Shown: positions 22,129-31,600 of the stretch, one piece after another | Numbering within the stretch: position 1 is the stretch's first letter | How the letters are laid out: every line of letters starts with the position of its first letter | Notes under the pieces: generated by a model | Told to the model about the DNA's origin: nothing | The model's input: only the letters and a program-made list of their open reading frames with translations | Databases searched by the model: none | Position numbers and translations under genes: made by a program | Assembly (NCBI GenBank): GCA_028583685.1 | Contig: JAMXIF010000058.1 | Location: 15,622,983 to 15,686,982, forward strand | Direction: 5' to 3' | DNA from: Petaurus breviceps papuanus | Taxonomy: Eukaryota; Chordata; Mammalia; Diprotodontia; Petauridae | Length of the DNA: 64,000 bases

Positions 22129-22171
<43 letters not shown>
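22129..22171. repeat. (AC)n microsatellite
   Basis: About 21 uninterrupted AC units. Confidence 0.95.
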
Positions 22172-22174
<3 letters not shown>

Positions 22175-22625
22175 GTCCTCCAGGAAATCCTTATTAGTCA
22201 AAGCCAAAACAGTCTTTAAATTGTATCCCTTGGCAAGAGAGATGGTGAAGTGGACCATTCCCTGCCTCACAGAGAAATAACTCTTATTGGACAATGGAGG
22301 GGTTTCTCCAAGAGTGAGGAAAGACTTTTGACACCTGACGTTGGTTCCCTGACAGAAACTTTGCTTGGCTTAGATGTATGAAGCCAGAGCACAATAGCAG
22401 ACCTTCAGCCAAAGCTCCTGTCGAGTACCAGCAGGAACGTCTTTAACCTTGTTGCTATAGAAGTTACCACCAAACAGTTTGTGCGCTGCCCCCAGAGCAT
22501 TAGTTCTGGCTGGCTGGAGCTACTTGGTCCAGGCCCACTGAGGGTAGCTGGGTAATACTTTATGAAAAAGAACTGGCAAAAGGTATGCATCCTACATATG
22601 GTACTACATACAAATGAGCGTGCAT
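22172..22625. other. single-copy DNA, no gene seen
   Basis: No repeat family or coding feature was recognised. Confidence 0.4.
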
Positions 22626-22629
22626 GAAG

Positions 22630-22825
22630 AGTTGGAAAGTGTTGGACTTGCAGTCAGATGAGACCTGGGTTCAAATTCTTCTTGACACTCACAAGTTGTA
22701 CTACCATGGACAAGTCACTTCTCTGGGCCTCAGTTTCTCCATCTATAAAATAGGAATATTAATATCTACCTCCAAATGCTGTTGTTAAAATCAAATAAGC
22801 ACATGTATTAAGTAATATGAAGTTT

Positions 22826-22862
<37 letters not shown>

Positions 22863-22865
22863 TTC
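22630..22865 (+). repeat. MIR-like SINE with TA microsatellite tail
   Basis: It keeps 'gagacctgggttcaaattct', 'ctctgggcctcagtttctcc' and the extended 3' part 'aatattaatatctacctcc'. A TA tract at 22826-22862 follows its end. Confidence 0.65.
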
Positions 22866-22924
22866 CAGTTGTCGTTATTATCATTTGTTAAGAAAAGAGA
22901 TGAGTTGTTGAGTTGAGGATTGTT

Positions 22925-23600
22925 CCATGCCCAAACAGAACCCATTCCTCCTTCTGCCCATTGCCGAAACAATGGTTATCTACCATAAATCTAGCTCCCA
23001 GAATACCATCATCATCCAGGACATGTATTCTCTGTCATTTATACCCAACTCACTGGCCCAGTTGACAATAGCAGTGATATCCACCAACCTGGACATTCAG
23101 GGCATATGCAATTTGATCCAAATAGGAGAAGACAGGTTTTCAGACATGGTAAGACTAATGTTGGTACTGACTTATGCCCTTTGAATTGTACAATGCCCCA
23201 ATGGCTTTTCAGAAATTTATGCACTCAATATTTCAAGAGCTGCTGGGCTGTAGTCTATCTTCGTGATATTTTCATTTATTCCAGGGCCCCCAGCCAGCAT
23301 GCCAAATTGGTCCATGATCCTGCACCTTTGCCAGCACCAGCTATTTGCCAAGTTGGAGAAGTGCCAGTTCTAGAAGGAGAAATTGGAATTTCTGGGATAT
23401 AGAAATGGCCAGTGGGGAATCAGATGGATGCATGTAAAACAAAGGCCACATCAATGAAAGACCTGACACAGTGCCTTGTTTTAGCAGACTGTTATTGCCA
23501 TTTAATCCACGAACTTTTCTCTGTAACATACTTCTCATTAATCTATAAAAAAATAAAAAACAAAAACCCCAAAATTTCCAGTGGACACCAGAGGCGAGTC
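22925..23600 (+). mobile_element. fossil Ty3/Gypsy (Metaviridae) pol, reverse transcriptase part
   Basis: This is a relic of a Ty3/Gypsy-type reverse transcriptase on the plus strand. The palm-side block that precedes the active site is recognisable at about 22975-23180. The block around the active site and the following thumb-side motif are recognisable at about 23180-23440. No gag, integrase or LTRs were found on either side. The copy is broken, with several interruptions (roughly five or more). It looks old, and no close target-site duplication is visible. In mammals the best-known relatives are the sushi-class elements that gave rise to the RTL/Mart genes. Whether this copy belongs to that class or to another mammalian Gypsy family cannot be settled by eye. 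Confidence 0.6.
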
Positions 23601-23930
23601 ATGCATTTAATAAAATTAAGAGTGCATGTAACCTGCTCCACATTATAATCTACCCAGAACCTTAGTTTACTCAGAAATGATTCATTGTAGAAGCAAATGC
23701 AACCTACACCAACATGGGAATTATCCTGATCTACAATCAACTAGTTATCATTCTCATCATCCTGTCTACTATTGAAGTTGTCCTGAAGAAGCTTTCAGCA
23801 AGCCTATAACAGATACAGTTACATCCCAATATTTTTATTAAATTATTTTTAATCTTTTTATCTATTCCCGCAATAGTTCACTGAATATTAACATAAATAA
23901 ATAATAACTATGTCCTGGGACTGTTTGCTA
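23601..23930. other. single-copy DNA, no gene seen
   Basis: Nothing recognised. It may include decayed flanks of the Ty3/Gypsy fossil. Confidence 0.35.
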
Positions 23931-23934
23931 TATA

Positions 23935-24300
23935 GACTTGATCAATAAATCAATCAATAAACATTTATTAAGAACCTACTATGTGCCAAACACTGTGCTA
24001 AACTATCAAAAATAAGATGCTGCTCCTGCTGCTGCTGATGATGACGATGATGATGATAATAAGGGTAACCGGTATTTTTATAACATTTCAACATTTGTTA
24101 AGTACTATATGTATATGTATATATATATATATAATCCCATTTGTTCCTCACAACAGCTGTTACATAAGTTCTATGCCTAATGTTAACCTCATTTTACAGA
24201 TGAGAAAACTGAGGCTTAGAGAAGCCAAGTGGCTTGTCCAAATTAACACAGCTAGGTAAGTTTTGAACACATGTCTTCCTGATCCCAAATCCAGCAGTTT
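23935..24300 (-). repeat. L2 3' end, triplet repeat and MIR-like SINE
   Basis: About 23940-24010 is the antisense L2 terminus ('acatttattaagaacctact'). About 24018-24060 is a CTG/ATG triplet run. About 24065-24300 is an antisense MIR-like copy with 'cattttacagatgagaaaac', itself interrupted by a short TA tract near 24105-24133. Confidence 0.6.
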
Positions 24301-24784
24301 ATTTGCTATCCCTTATAGCTACATGTATTTCTTATGAAAGCTGACCACCTTAGAAAAGACCTGTGTGATATGAGAGAAGGAGCTCAATTTGAGGCATACA
24401 AATGCCCCCATGAGAGAGCCTAGTAGCCCATCTTTATCCACAGTGACCATGAAAAGCTAGGGCACCATTAGCTCACCTGAGATTTTACCCAATGCCAGAC
24501 GTATTGGACATCACTCCTGCCCACCCCTCAGTTATTAATATTTATCTAAGAACACAACTGTGAGTAACTCTACATGGCCCTACACGTGGGGAAAACAAAT
24601 GTGGGCTTTAGAGACAAAGCAAAGTCCAATAAATGAAGTCAGTATTCTGGCTGGGTTGCAGAGATCAAGGGTCTAAATGAAATGGGACAGTTAATTGCCC
24701 AAGACACAGAAGGACAAATACAATTTGCTCAAGGGGATTGAAAAAGCAGTAAATGGGAGCTGGATGTTCTGAGTCTTACTTTCA
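24301..24784. other. single-copy DNA, no gene seen
   Basis: No repeat or coding feature was recognised. Confidence 0.4.
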
Positions 24785-25125
24785 TTATTCTTCAATTCCC
24801 TTGAAGCCAGCAAGGACTTACTGAGCACCTGCAGAAGACATGTAAAGCCCTGAGTTAGGTGCTGTGGGTGAGGGGCAGGCATGGGGTGAGGGAAGAAACA
24901 CAAACCATGGTCTCCATCCTCAAGGAACTTACAGTTTAGTTAAGAAGGTAACATGCACAAATGAGCCAATCAGAAAACAAAGCAAGGTCTTATTAATAAA
25001 TATAGCAGTTACATATATCATAAAGTAATCGATTGTGTATAAAAATATCTGTTACAAAAAATGGTTAAGAAGGAAGCGTTGGCTGGAGTTATTTGAGGAA
25101 GGCTTCCCTGGGAGGGTGGTTGGCA
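24785..25125 (-). mobile_element. L2 LINE 3' fragment
   Basis: Antisense series: 'aaggacttactgagcacctg', 'ccatcctcaaggaacttaca', then a decayed interior ending near 'gaggaaggcttccctgggag'. Confidence 0.55.
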
Positions 25126-25300
25126 CAGTGAGTAAATTCAGAGGGTCGAGTGTGGAACTTGGAGCCCCACAGCCCCAGGTCACTTGCTAGCTAGGTGGCT
25201 TTGAGCAAATCACTGGATCTCTGTGAAACTCAAATTCTTCATCTTTAAAAAGTGAAATGTTTGGACAGGATAACTTCCATGATCTCTTCCATTCGCTTCC
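25126..25300 (+). repeat. degraded CORE-SINE
   Basis: It is weakly recognisable from 'ggcacagtgagtaaattcag', 'ggctttgagcaaatcactgg' and the tail 'tggacaggataacttccatg'. Confidence 0.45.
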
Positions 25301-25620
25301 ATTCAAGCTTGGTTTTATTTTAGACTTCACTTTTGTTAAGCTGTTTCAGAACCATCAGCCTTCTCAAAAAGGTTTGACAGAGCCATAACCAAGAATTTTT
25401 GCACTGAGGGCAAGGAGCACACACTATGCCTTCAAATCAACTTCCTGAGACAAATGCAGTTGACAGAGAAGACACTGGGATGACCCGAGGCAATGGCCAG
25501 GGAGACTGGAAATATATAGGGAAGGAAGTATATTTTCTAGTAGCTTCCTATTTTAACTAAGCTAGCTAAGGAATATAACTGCTAATCTCAATTGTTTCTA
25601 ATGTACTCATAGAATTTTAT
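25301..25620. other. single-copy DNA, no gene seen
   Basis: No repeat or coding feature was recognised. Confidence 0.4.
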
Positions 25621-25633
25621 TATTTCTTTTTTA

Positions 25634-25824
25634 TTTGATATTAATAATATCATTTATTAATATCATTATTTTATATTAATAATATTAATATAATAAAATT
25701 AATAATATATCAATATCATATTTTGATATTAATAATATCATTTATTAATGTATTTATTTTTATATTAATATAATTACTCATATATTAATATCATATATTT
25801 GATATTAATAATATCATTTATTAA
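25634..25824. repeat. AT-rich cluster with three identical 27-base repeats
   Basis: An almost pure A/T stretch in which the same 27-base word occurs exactly three times: 25634-25660, 25722-25748 and 25798-25824, spaced 88 and 76 bases apart. The word holds a near-palindrome (GATATTAATAATATC). The DNA between copies is also built of ATTAATA units and could fold into hairpins. Confidence 0.85.
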
Positions 25825-26068
25825 TTCCAAGGGCGGTCATCACTTTATCAATTTTAGCATCCACGGACAAAGGCTTTGTTATCCCACCCTCATTTTGGCT
25901 CTGAGATTTAGACTCAAAAACAAAATATGATGGGTCTACACAGGTCTACATTATTCTGGGTCTATGTTGCCTCAATGATGAGGCCTTTGTTCTGATATAT
26001 CCTTGATTGTGTATTCTTTGTCTTGCCATAGGTGCTTATTATCCCCTTGATATCACATTAAGAATAAT

Positions 26069-26945
26069 TGATATATGATTCAGAATTACATCCTTGGACT
26101 TGAAATTTAAAAGAAATCTGGACAGTTGGAAAACAAAAGAGAGAAAAAATCTGAACTCATTTCAATGGATAGAGGACCATAAAATGACATATTCCTTCCA
26201 AGGAATTACCTGGCCTCAGAGAGGGCAGCTGCAAAGACATAAGTCATCCCTAGAACAAGTCAGAAGCTTCAGGAACTGAAGGAAGAATGAAGTAACTATG
26301 ATAGAAGCAAAGCAATGGTGGAGTACCTAGACTCTGCCTCCTGAACCCAGTCTGGGAAGATACCCTGGACCAAGGGGCAACCATCGATGAGGAACTGGGA
26401 GGGAAAGAACCCCATTGTGGGGGAGAAGATTGGAATCTTGCCTTTCACAAGTACTGTGAGTTAAGTAGACTGCAGGTACTGAAAAAAGAAATCAACTATG
26501 TACTAGCTCTAAGTTCTTTTTCCATGTATGTGTGCATGTGCATGTGCATGTGTGTGTGTGTTGGTAGGGTGGGGAGGGAAGGGTATCCAGGGTGAGGACA
26601 GAGAAATGTGTATGTGTACATATATATATATGTATGTATATACATTTGTATACATATATGTACTAGAGGACTGTATAGGTCTTTGGGACATGGGGCTTAC
26701 CGCAAGGGTAGATTGATTGAATATCTAGCAATTCTGAATTCTTTTTTGGTGGGCAAGGAGGAAAAGAGGAGGAGTGGCCCACACAGAGTAGTGCTATAAA
26801 TCTAGGGAATATACAGTTCCCCAGGGAAAGCAGAGTACCCCCCCATAAAGGGAAAAGGAGCTTTCTTGACTGTATATGGACTTGAACATGAACCCTTCAC
26901 ATTTTTGTTGAGTTAAATAAAGCCTGTCCTATATTCAATATCATG
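26069..26945 (+). other. LTR-like or mRNA-end-like segment, unresolved
   Basis: This non-coding stretch matches none of the SINE or LINE families seen here. It has a TATAAA at 26795-26800 and an AATAAA at 26916-26921, a spacing that fits the promoter and R region of a solitary LTR. A terminal-exon relic is equally possible. No target-site duplication was found, and a microsatellite (26522-26665) splits it. If it is an LTR, it is an old solitary fossil of unknown family. 25830-26068 upstream shows nothing recognisable. Confidence 0.25.
26522..26665. repeat. interrupted TG and TA microsatellites
   Basis: A TGTGCA/TG tract (26526-26562) is followed by unique sequence and then a TA/TGTA tract (26612-26665). 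Confidence 0.8.
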
Positions 26946-27124
26946 TTAGCCTTAGTGTTTGCATGGCCCCTCTTCCTTTTGTTATGGAAAACTAATCATG
27001 AGCCAAGTTCTACCATTCTCAGAGAAAACCACCCAGTAGGGACATGAGTTGAATGTGACTGTTGTAAAACTCTCAAGATTGAACTCAGACTAGGTAAACC
27101 CAGAGCTTCAGTTCTGAACCATGG

Positions 27125-27165
27125 GTCTGTCTGTCTATCTGTCTGTCACACACACACACACACAT
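27125..27165. repeat. CTGT and CA microsatellites
   Basis: CTGT-like units run directly into an (AC)n tract. Confidence 0.85.
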
Positions 27166-27189
27166 GACTTATTGTACTTCTGTTTTAGG

Positions 27190-27850
27190 TTTGATATCAT
27201 AGGATCCTAGACCTGGAGCTGGGCCTTAGAGGAGGAAAATCTAGTTCAATCCTCCTCAGTTTGCCGATGGGGTGCTGAGGCCCATAGAGGTTAAGTGACT
27301 GGCAAGGGCCACACAGCTAGTAAGTAAAGCAAGATTTAAAGCCTGGCCTTCCTCACTCTAAGTCCAGCAATCTATCTGTTATGCGTGGATGACTTTCAGA
27401 AGGAAGGCAGCAAGAGGCTGTGAGAACGACACCAAACTTGGACATCTGGATTTAAAGACAGCACTTCCCAGGCAATCCTTTTAACCTCTATGATCCTTCA
27501 TTTTGTCATCTGTAAAATGGATAAATAACATAATAATGGATAATTAAATAATAATAATATTTAACCCTTATCCCCTCGTAGGTGTGTTATAAGGAAAGTG
27601 TCTTGTAAACTTAAACGTGCCATATTAATAAATATGAGTGTGCAGGAGTGATGTTGGGGAAAGATCACTGGGTTTGGGGAGTCAAAAAGACTCAGAGGAC
27701 ATGAATTTGAGTCTTGGCTCTTCCACTTACTACCTGTAGGACTATAGCCAAGTCGGTTAACCTCTCCAGGCTTCTGTTTCCTCATTTAGAAAACGGTTAG
27801 ACTAAATAACCACTAAGCTTCCTTCTCCTTCTATGTTCTATGATCTTCTA
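27190..27850. repeat. three MIR-like SINEs in a row
   Basis: About 27195-27370 (minus, with 'gaggttaagtgactggcaag'), 27410-27600 (plus, with 'ttttgtcatctgtaaaatgg') and 27650-27850 (plus, with 'tgaatttgagtcttggctc' and 'gtttcctcatttagaaaacg'). Confidence 0.6.
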
Positions 27851-27912
27851 ATTTCCTAAGTACTAAATTGTTGGACTTAGAAGCATTGATTATAAGGAGA
27901 CTTTGAATTACA

Positions 27913-29522
27913 TTTCTGGGACATTTTTTTCCCTCTAAATGTTGTTTAATAATTGAAAACCTCAACAATTCAAAAATAGATACAGAAATACTATCTTAGA
28001 ACTCAAACTCTTCATCTGCCATATCAATTGCCCAGGCAAACTTCTCCCTCTGGGTTTTATTATAAATCTTCTCCACTGGCACTCCAAACTTCTTACACCA
28101 GGCAACGCTAATCCTGGGATCCAAGTAGTTGAGTTTGGAGGTAGCCAGGGCAACCTACTTATTTTCTTCTTTGTCTGTGGCTTGGGTGCACAGCTTCATG
28201 AGCTGTTCTAACCTGGCCCATAGTTTTTTCTTCTTGTCCACATTACTCTTGGACTTGATATCCTTTCTCACTTTGGAATCAGCTTTTGCTCTCTTTAGCT
28301 CCTGTTTTGCCATTTCTATCTGCTCCTTTTTAGCATCCATCTTTGTCTGGAGATTTTGCATGGACTTCTCAAAAGTCTTAGGAGTTGCTTGCTGATGGTT
28401 GCATAAAATGCCTACTGCTCTGTTTGCTCGGTTGTAGGACAAAATTGTAGCTTCTATGTTGTCTTCAGCATTGGTCAGTGCTTTCAGTTGTTCCTGCAGT
28501 GTGATGGATGCATTGTAAGTCCTGAACACCTTGGCTGTCAATCCATCCATCAGGTCCTGAAGATGTTTGTTCAAGGTTGATGTATTAAGTCTATCAAACA
28601 GATCATCCCCTGGGTCCTTGTTCTCCATGAAGAGCTGCAAATTCTTAAATACTGGCTTTTCAACAGGCACTTTGTTGTAGTATCTGATAGAGTCCTTTCC
28701 CAGGAAGTCAAATTCAACAACATGTTCCTGTCCATCCAACTCCTGGTGTAATTGTATGTGTTCAACACAAAGAGAGCAGCAGCCAACAGTGTCTGCCGTC
28801 TCGCCTTCTTCTTTTTCCTTACCAACTCTCAGGGCTAGCTTATCAATGAAATAAAGGGCCACAGCTCTTTGTTGTTTTGTCATTTCCCTTGATTCCCAGT
28901 CAAAATGGTACTGAAAATGGATTTTGTCTACCACCCCCTTCAGGCGTTGAGCAACTTCATATTTCTGCCAGTCCTTCTCCCCCTTAAGCTTTGAGCTGGG
29001 GTTCAACATGATGCACTTAATGGAATTCTGGATGTTTTCAGTCCCCGATGCTAGCCAAGTGACTGTGTTGTCAAAGCATACTTCTTTCCATTTGTGACCT
29101 GGAGGTGGCTCTGGTATTTTAGAGCCCCTGCTGCAGTTTATGATTACATCTTCTGGCATTATTCTTTTCTTCAACATCCCCATCTTTGGATGGTCCCCAC
29201 GACCATGAAACAGCCCTGGGGGCTCAGTCTTGAAATTGCCTATTTTCTCTCTGTAGCCATCTAATATACAGTAGCCAAACTCTTCCTGAAGTCTTTCTGC
29301 CTCTTCTTTTCACTTCTGTTTCTCCTCTTTGGGCAAAGCTTTTCGGGCTTCGTTTTTGTCAACAAAGTACTTGTGGATCTCTGTGAAGTCACACTTGTCC
29401 AGGTGCTTGATTATCTTTTTCTCCTCCCTGGTCATTTCCTTTCACTAGTCATTGAAGAAGTTATTTTGAAAAACTTCCTTGGTTGTATATTCATGATCCA
29501 ACATTTTTCTGGGACATTTTTT
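27913..29522 (-). pseudogene. TOP1MT: processed retrocopy of mitochondrial DNA topoisomerase I
   Basis: A single 502-codon frame on the minus strand (29504 down to a TAA at 27998-27996) reads as type IB topoisomerase, from the M-L-D-H-E-Y-T-T block (about residue 99 of human TOP1MT) to the natural C-terminus ...DMADEEFEF. Diagnostic residues favour TOP1MT over nuclear TOP1: [52 protein letters not shown] and [11 protein letters not shown]. No intron interrupts the copy and no frameshift was found. Four in-frame stops kill it: two adjacent near 29447, one near 29310 and one at 28157-28155 (a Q codon turned to TAG). The longest open part is 342 codons (29183-28155). The mRNA 3' end is kept: ATTAAA on the minus strand (27950-27945) lies about 15 bases before the insert edge. 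A perfect 17-base duplication (27913-27929, 29506-29522) flanks it, and the site reads TT/AAAA, the L1 endonuclease preference. The copy is 5'-truncated. Confidence 0.93.
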
Positions 29523-30195
29523 AAATGATCTGGTAAGATCCCTGGGATAGGGAAATTCGGCTCCTGGCTAGAGGCAGGAGTCTAGACTTGAAATCCTCAG
29601 AAACTCTGTAGGGGATTCTTCTCATTTAATTTGGGCATCTCACCTCTTGAGTGATTTGATGATTGGGAAAGAGGAGAACAAAACCTCCTGCCAGATGACT
29701 CATATTCAAGAATAGGACAGGATCAGCCTGCAAGTATACTATAAGATGGTGTTTGAGAGGGCTCTGTGACCAAAAAGCTTAGGGAGCAAGCCGGGTTTTC
29801 AGAAGCATTTCTCCCAGAGCCAGGAATCATTTGAGTCTTCTGAGAGTGGAAGGGGCAGTCAACAGGTCAAAGGAAGCCAATCACATTTGAGCAGAGAGGA
29901 GGAGAAACCCCAGGCTGGAAATAGTTACTGAGGGACTGAATAGACTGGACTGTCTCTTCTCCCCAAGCAAGTGAGTTTCACTAGGCAGGGAGTTCTCTGA
30001 GAGACAGGTCTTTCAAGAGTAGGTGACCTTTGGTGATGTCATCGAGTTAGTGGTAGACTGAAAGGAGCTCTTAGAAACCCTTGACCATTCAACCTCTCCC
30101 TTTCTCCCTTAACAACCATACAACTAAGTGGGTAAATATAAATAGGTTTTGTAATCATTTTGTTATGGGATCATTGACTTTTGAAAGAAAAGAAA
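29523..30195. other. single-copy DNA, no gene seen
   Basis: No repeat family or coding feature was recognised upstream of the retrocopy. No obvious promoter lies next to it. Confidence 0.4.
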
Positions 30196-30204
30196 GGTTT
30201 GAGA

Positions 30205-30480
30205 CCATTTAGGGCAGCTAGATAGTGAAGTGGATAGTCAAAACCTGAGCTCAAATCTGATCTTAGATGCTTACTGTGTGACCTTGGGCAAGTCACTTAA
30301 CCCCTGTTGGCCTCAGTTTTTCTTATCTTTTCTTATCTGGGGATAATAACAGCACCTACCTCCAAGGCTTGTTGTAAGGATCAAATGATATAATAATTGT
30401 AAAGTCCTTAGCATAGTACCTGGAACATAGTAGGTGCTATATAAATGTTAGCAATTAAGTATTATTACCATCTGGTCTAG
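30205..30480 (+). mobile_element. long CORE-SINE with MIR/L2-type 3' tail
   Basis: It begins 'agggcagctagatagtgaag', keeps 'gggcaagtcacttaacccct' and 'ggggataataacagcaccta', and ends 'acatagtaggtgctatataa'. The tail resembles the L2 3' end, as expected for SINEs mobilised by L2. Similar copies lie at 45310-45585 and 52779-53050. Confidence 0.75.
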
Positions 30481-30498
30481 CCCCTTCATTTAATTGAC

Positions 30499-30690
30499 AA
30501 AAGATTCTTAACTTTTTTGTGTCATGGACCCCTTGGGCAGTCTGCTAAAGCCCATGGACTCCTCAGAAAAATGTTTTTAAATGCATAAAATGCATAAGAT
30601 TGCAAAAAGAAATTATACAGAAATGCAGTAGTCAGAATATGGTGGGGGGGGGGGTAAATACAAATTCACAAACCCAGGTTAAGAAGCCCT
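30499..30690. mobile_element. non-autonomous hAT-type DNA transposon, copy 2
   Basis: The left end 'agattcttaacttttttgtg' and right end 'aggttaagaagccct' are imperfect inverted repeats. The interior has 'atggaccccttgggcagtct'. A G-run (about 30643-30654) is embedded. Confidence 0.6.
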
Positions 30691-30694
30691 TATT

Positions 30695-30810
30695 AACATA
30701 AAGCTAGAGCCCAGGGAAGGTTAAAGCTTGTCAAAGGTCACACAGATGCCAAGTGGCAGAGCTGACACTTGAACCCAGATCCAGCATTTTCTTTCCACTG
30801 TTCCAGTACG
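30695..30810 (-). repeat. MIR-like SINE fragment
   Basis: Antisense 'aaggtcacacagatgccaag' and 'cttgaacccagatccagca' are kept. From 30811 to 31065 nothing is recognised. Confidence 0.5.
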
Positions 30811-31065
30811 GTTTTGATCTTAAGTCAGACTCATTTTCTTAAGTCAGCCTTGTCTCTGTCACTTCAGAAGTGTAAAAAGAGGGTCCAAAGCTGATACATA
30901 GCAGGTCATTTATTGACAAAGCTCAGATTCAGAGTTCATATTATTCTCCCCTCCAATGTGATTCAATTCAATGTAATATAACTAGTGTATATTAAGGGCC
31001 AACAATGTTATCTGCCAAGGGCTACCTTCTAATTTCTCCTCCTTACTCTGGTTTCAGATAATGTT

Positions 31066-31245
31066 GTTCAGTCATTTTTTCAGTCGTGTCTGACTCTTTG
31101 TGAGCCCATTTGGGGTTTTCTTGGCAGAGATACTCAAATGGTTTGCCATTTCCTTCTCCAGATCATTTTACATATGAGGAAACCAAGGCAAACAGGGTTA
31201 AGTGGNNNNNNNNNNGCCACTTAACTACTCCTTCAGATAATACTA
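31066..31245 (-). mobile_element. MAR1-type SINE broken by an assembly gap
   Basis: The antisense 3' part is clear ('gttgttcagtcattttttca', 'tggggttttcttggcagaga', 'catttccttctcca'). The 5' half, which should follow 'acagggttaagtg', is missing at the N run. TTCAGATAAT occurs on both sides (near 31056-31065 and 31233-31242) as a probable target-site duplication, so the missing DNA is most likely the rest of the SINE. Confidence 0.75.
31206..31215. other. assembly gap (10 N)
   Basis: Ten undetermined bases. They are flanked by a 9-base inverted repeat, GTTAAGTGG at 31197-31205 and CCACTTAAC at 31217-31225. The true gap length is probably not 10. Confidence 0.99.
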
Positions 31246-31600
31246 ACCACTCCCATTTACATAGCGTTTGAAGGTTTGCCAACACCTTTCATGTGTCATC
31301 TCATTTATGCCTCCCAAACACTTTGTGAGGTAGATGTTGTTATTATTTCCCTTTTTGTAGATGAGGAAACTGAGGCAGAAAGAGATGAGGAAATGTCTGA
31401 AGATTTAAGCCCTACCCCAGACCTTCCTGATTCCAAGTTCAGTTCTTTAACATTTAGCTACAATCAATCCATTTACACATTTATTAATTGACTGTTAAAT
31501 ATGAGGCACAGTACTAAGTGCCAAGGGAGACAAAGAAAAATGAAACAATCCCTTCCCTCAAGGAGCTTATGCTCTAAATAATGTTTTTGTCCCCATGTCT
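31246..31600 (-). repeat. MIR-like SINE followed by L2 3' end
   Basis: About 31246-31455 is an antisense MIR-like copy of the long type ('catttacatagcgtttgaag', 'gatgaggaaactgaggcaga'). About 31460-31600 is the antisense L2 terminus ('cacatttattaattgactgt', 'ccttccctcaaggagctta'). Confidence 0.6.

Noticed and set aside
22925-23600. Placing the window at the DLK1-DIO3 (RTL1) locus because of the Ty3/Gypsy fossil
   Set aside because: No neighbouring gene, miRNA or other landmark of that locus was seen. A single pol fragment is not enough.
28155-29183. Calling the 342-codon frame a functional topoisomerase gene
   Set aside because: It lacks the N-terminal part, three stops lie upstream in the same frame and one cuts off the active-site tyrosine. 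The ends show that it is a retrocopy.
27913-29522. Assigning the retrocopy to nuclear TOP1
   Set aside because: At most sites that differ between the paralogues, the copy carries the TOP1MT residue.
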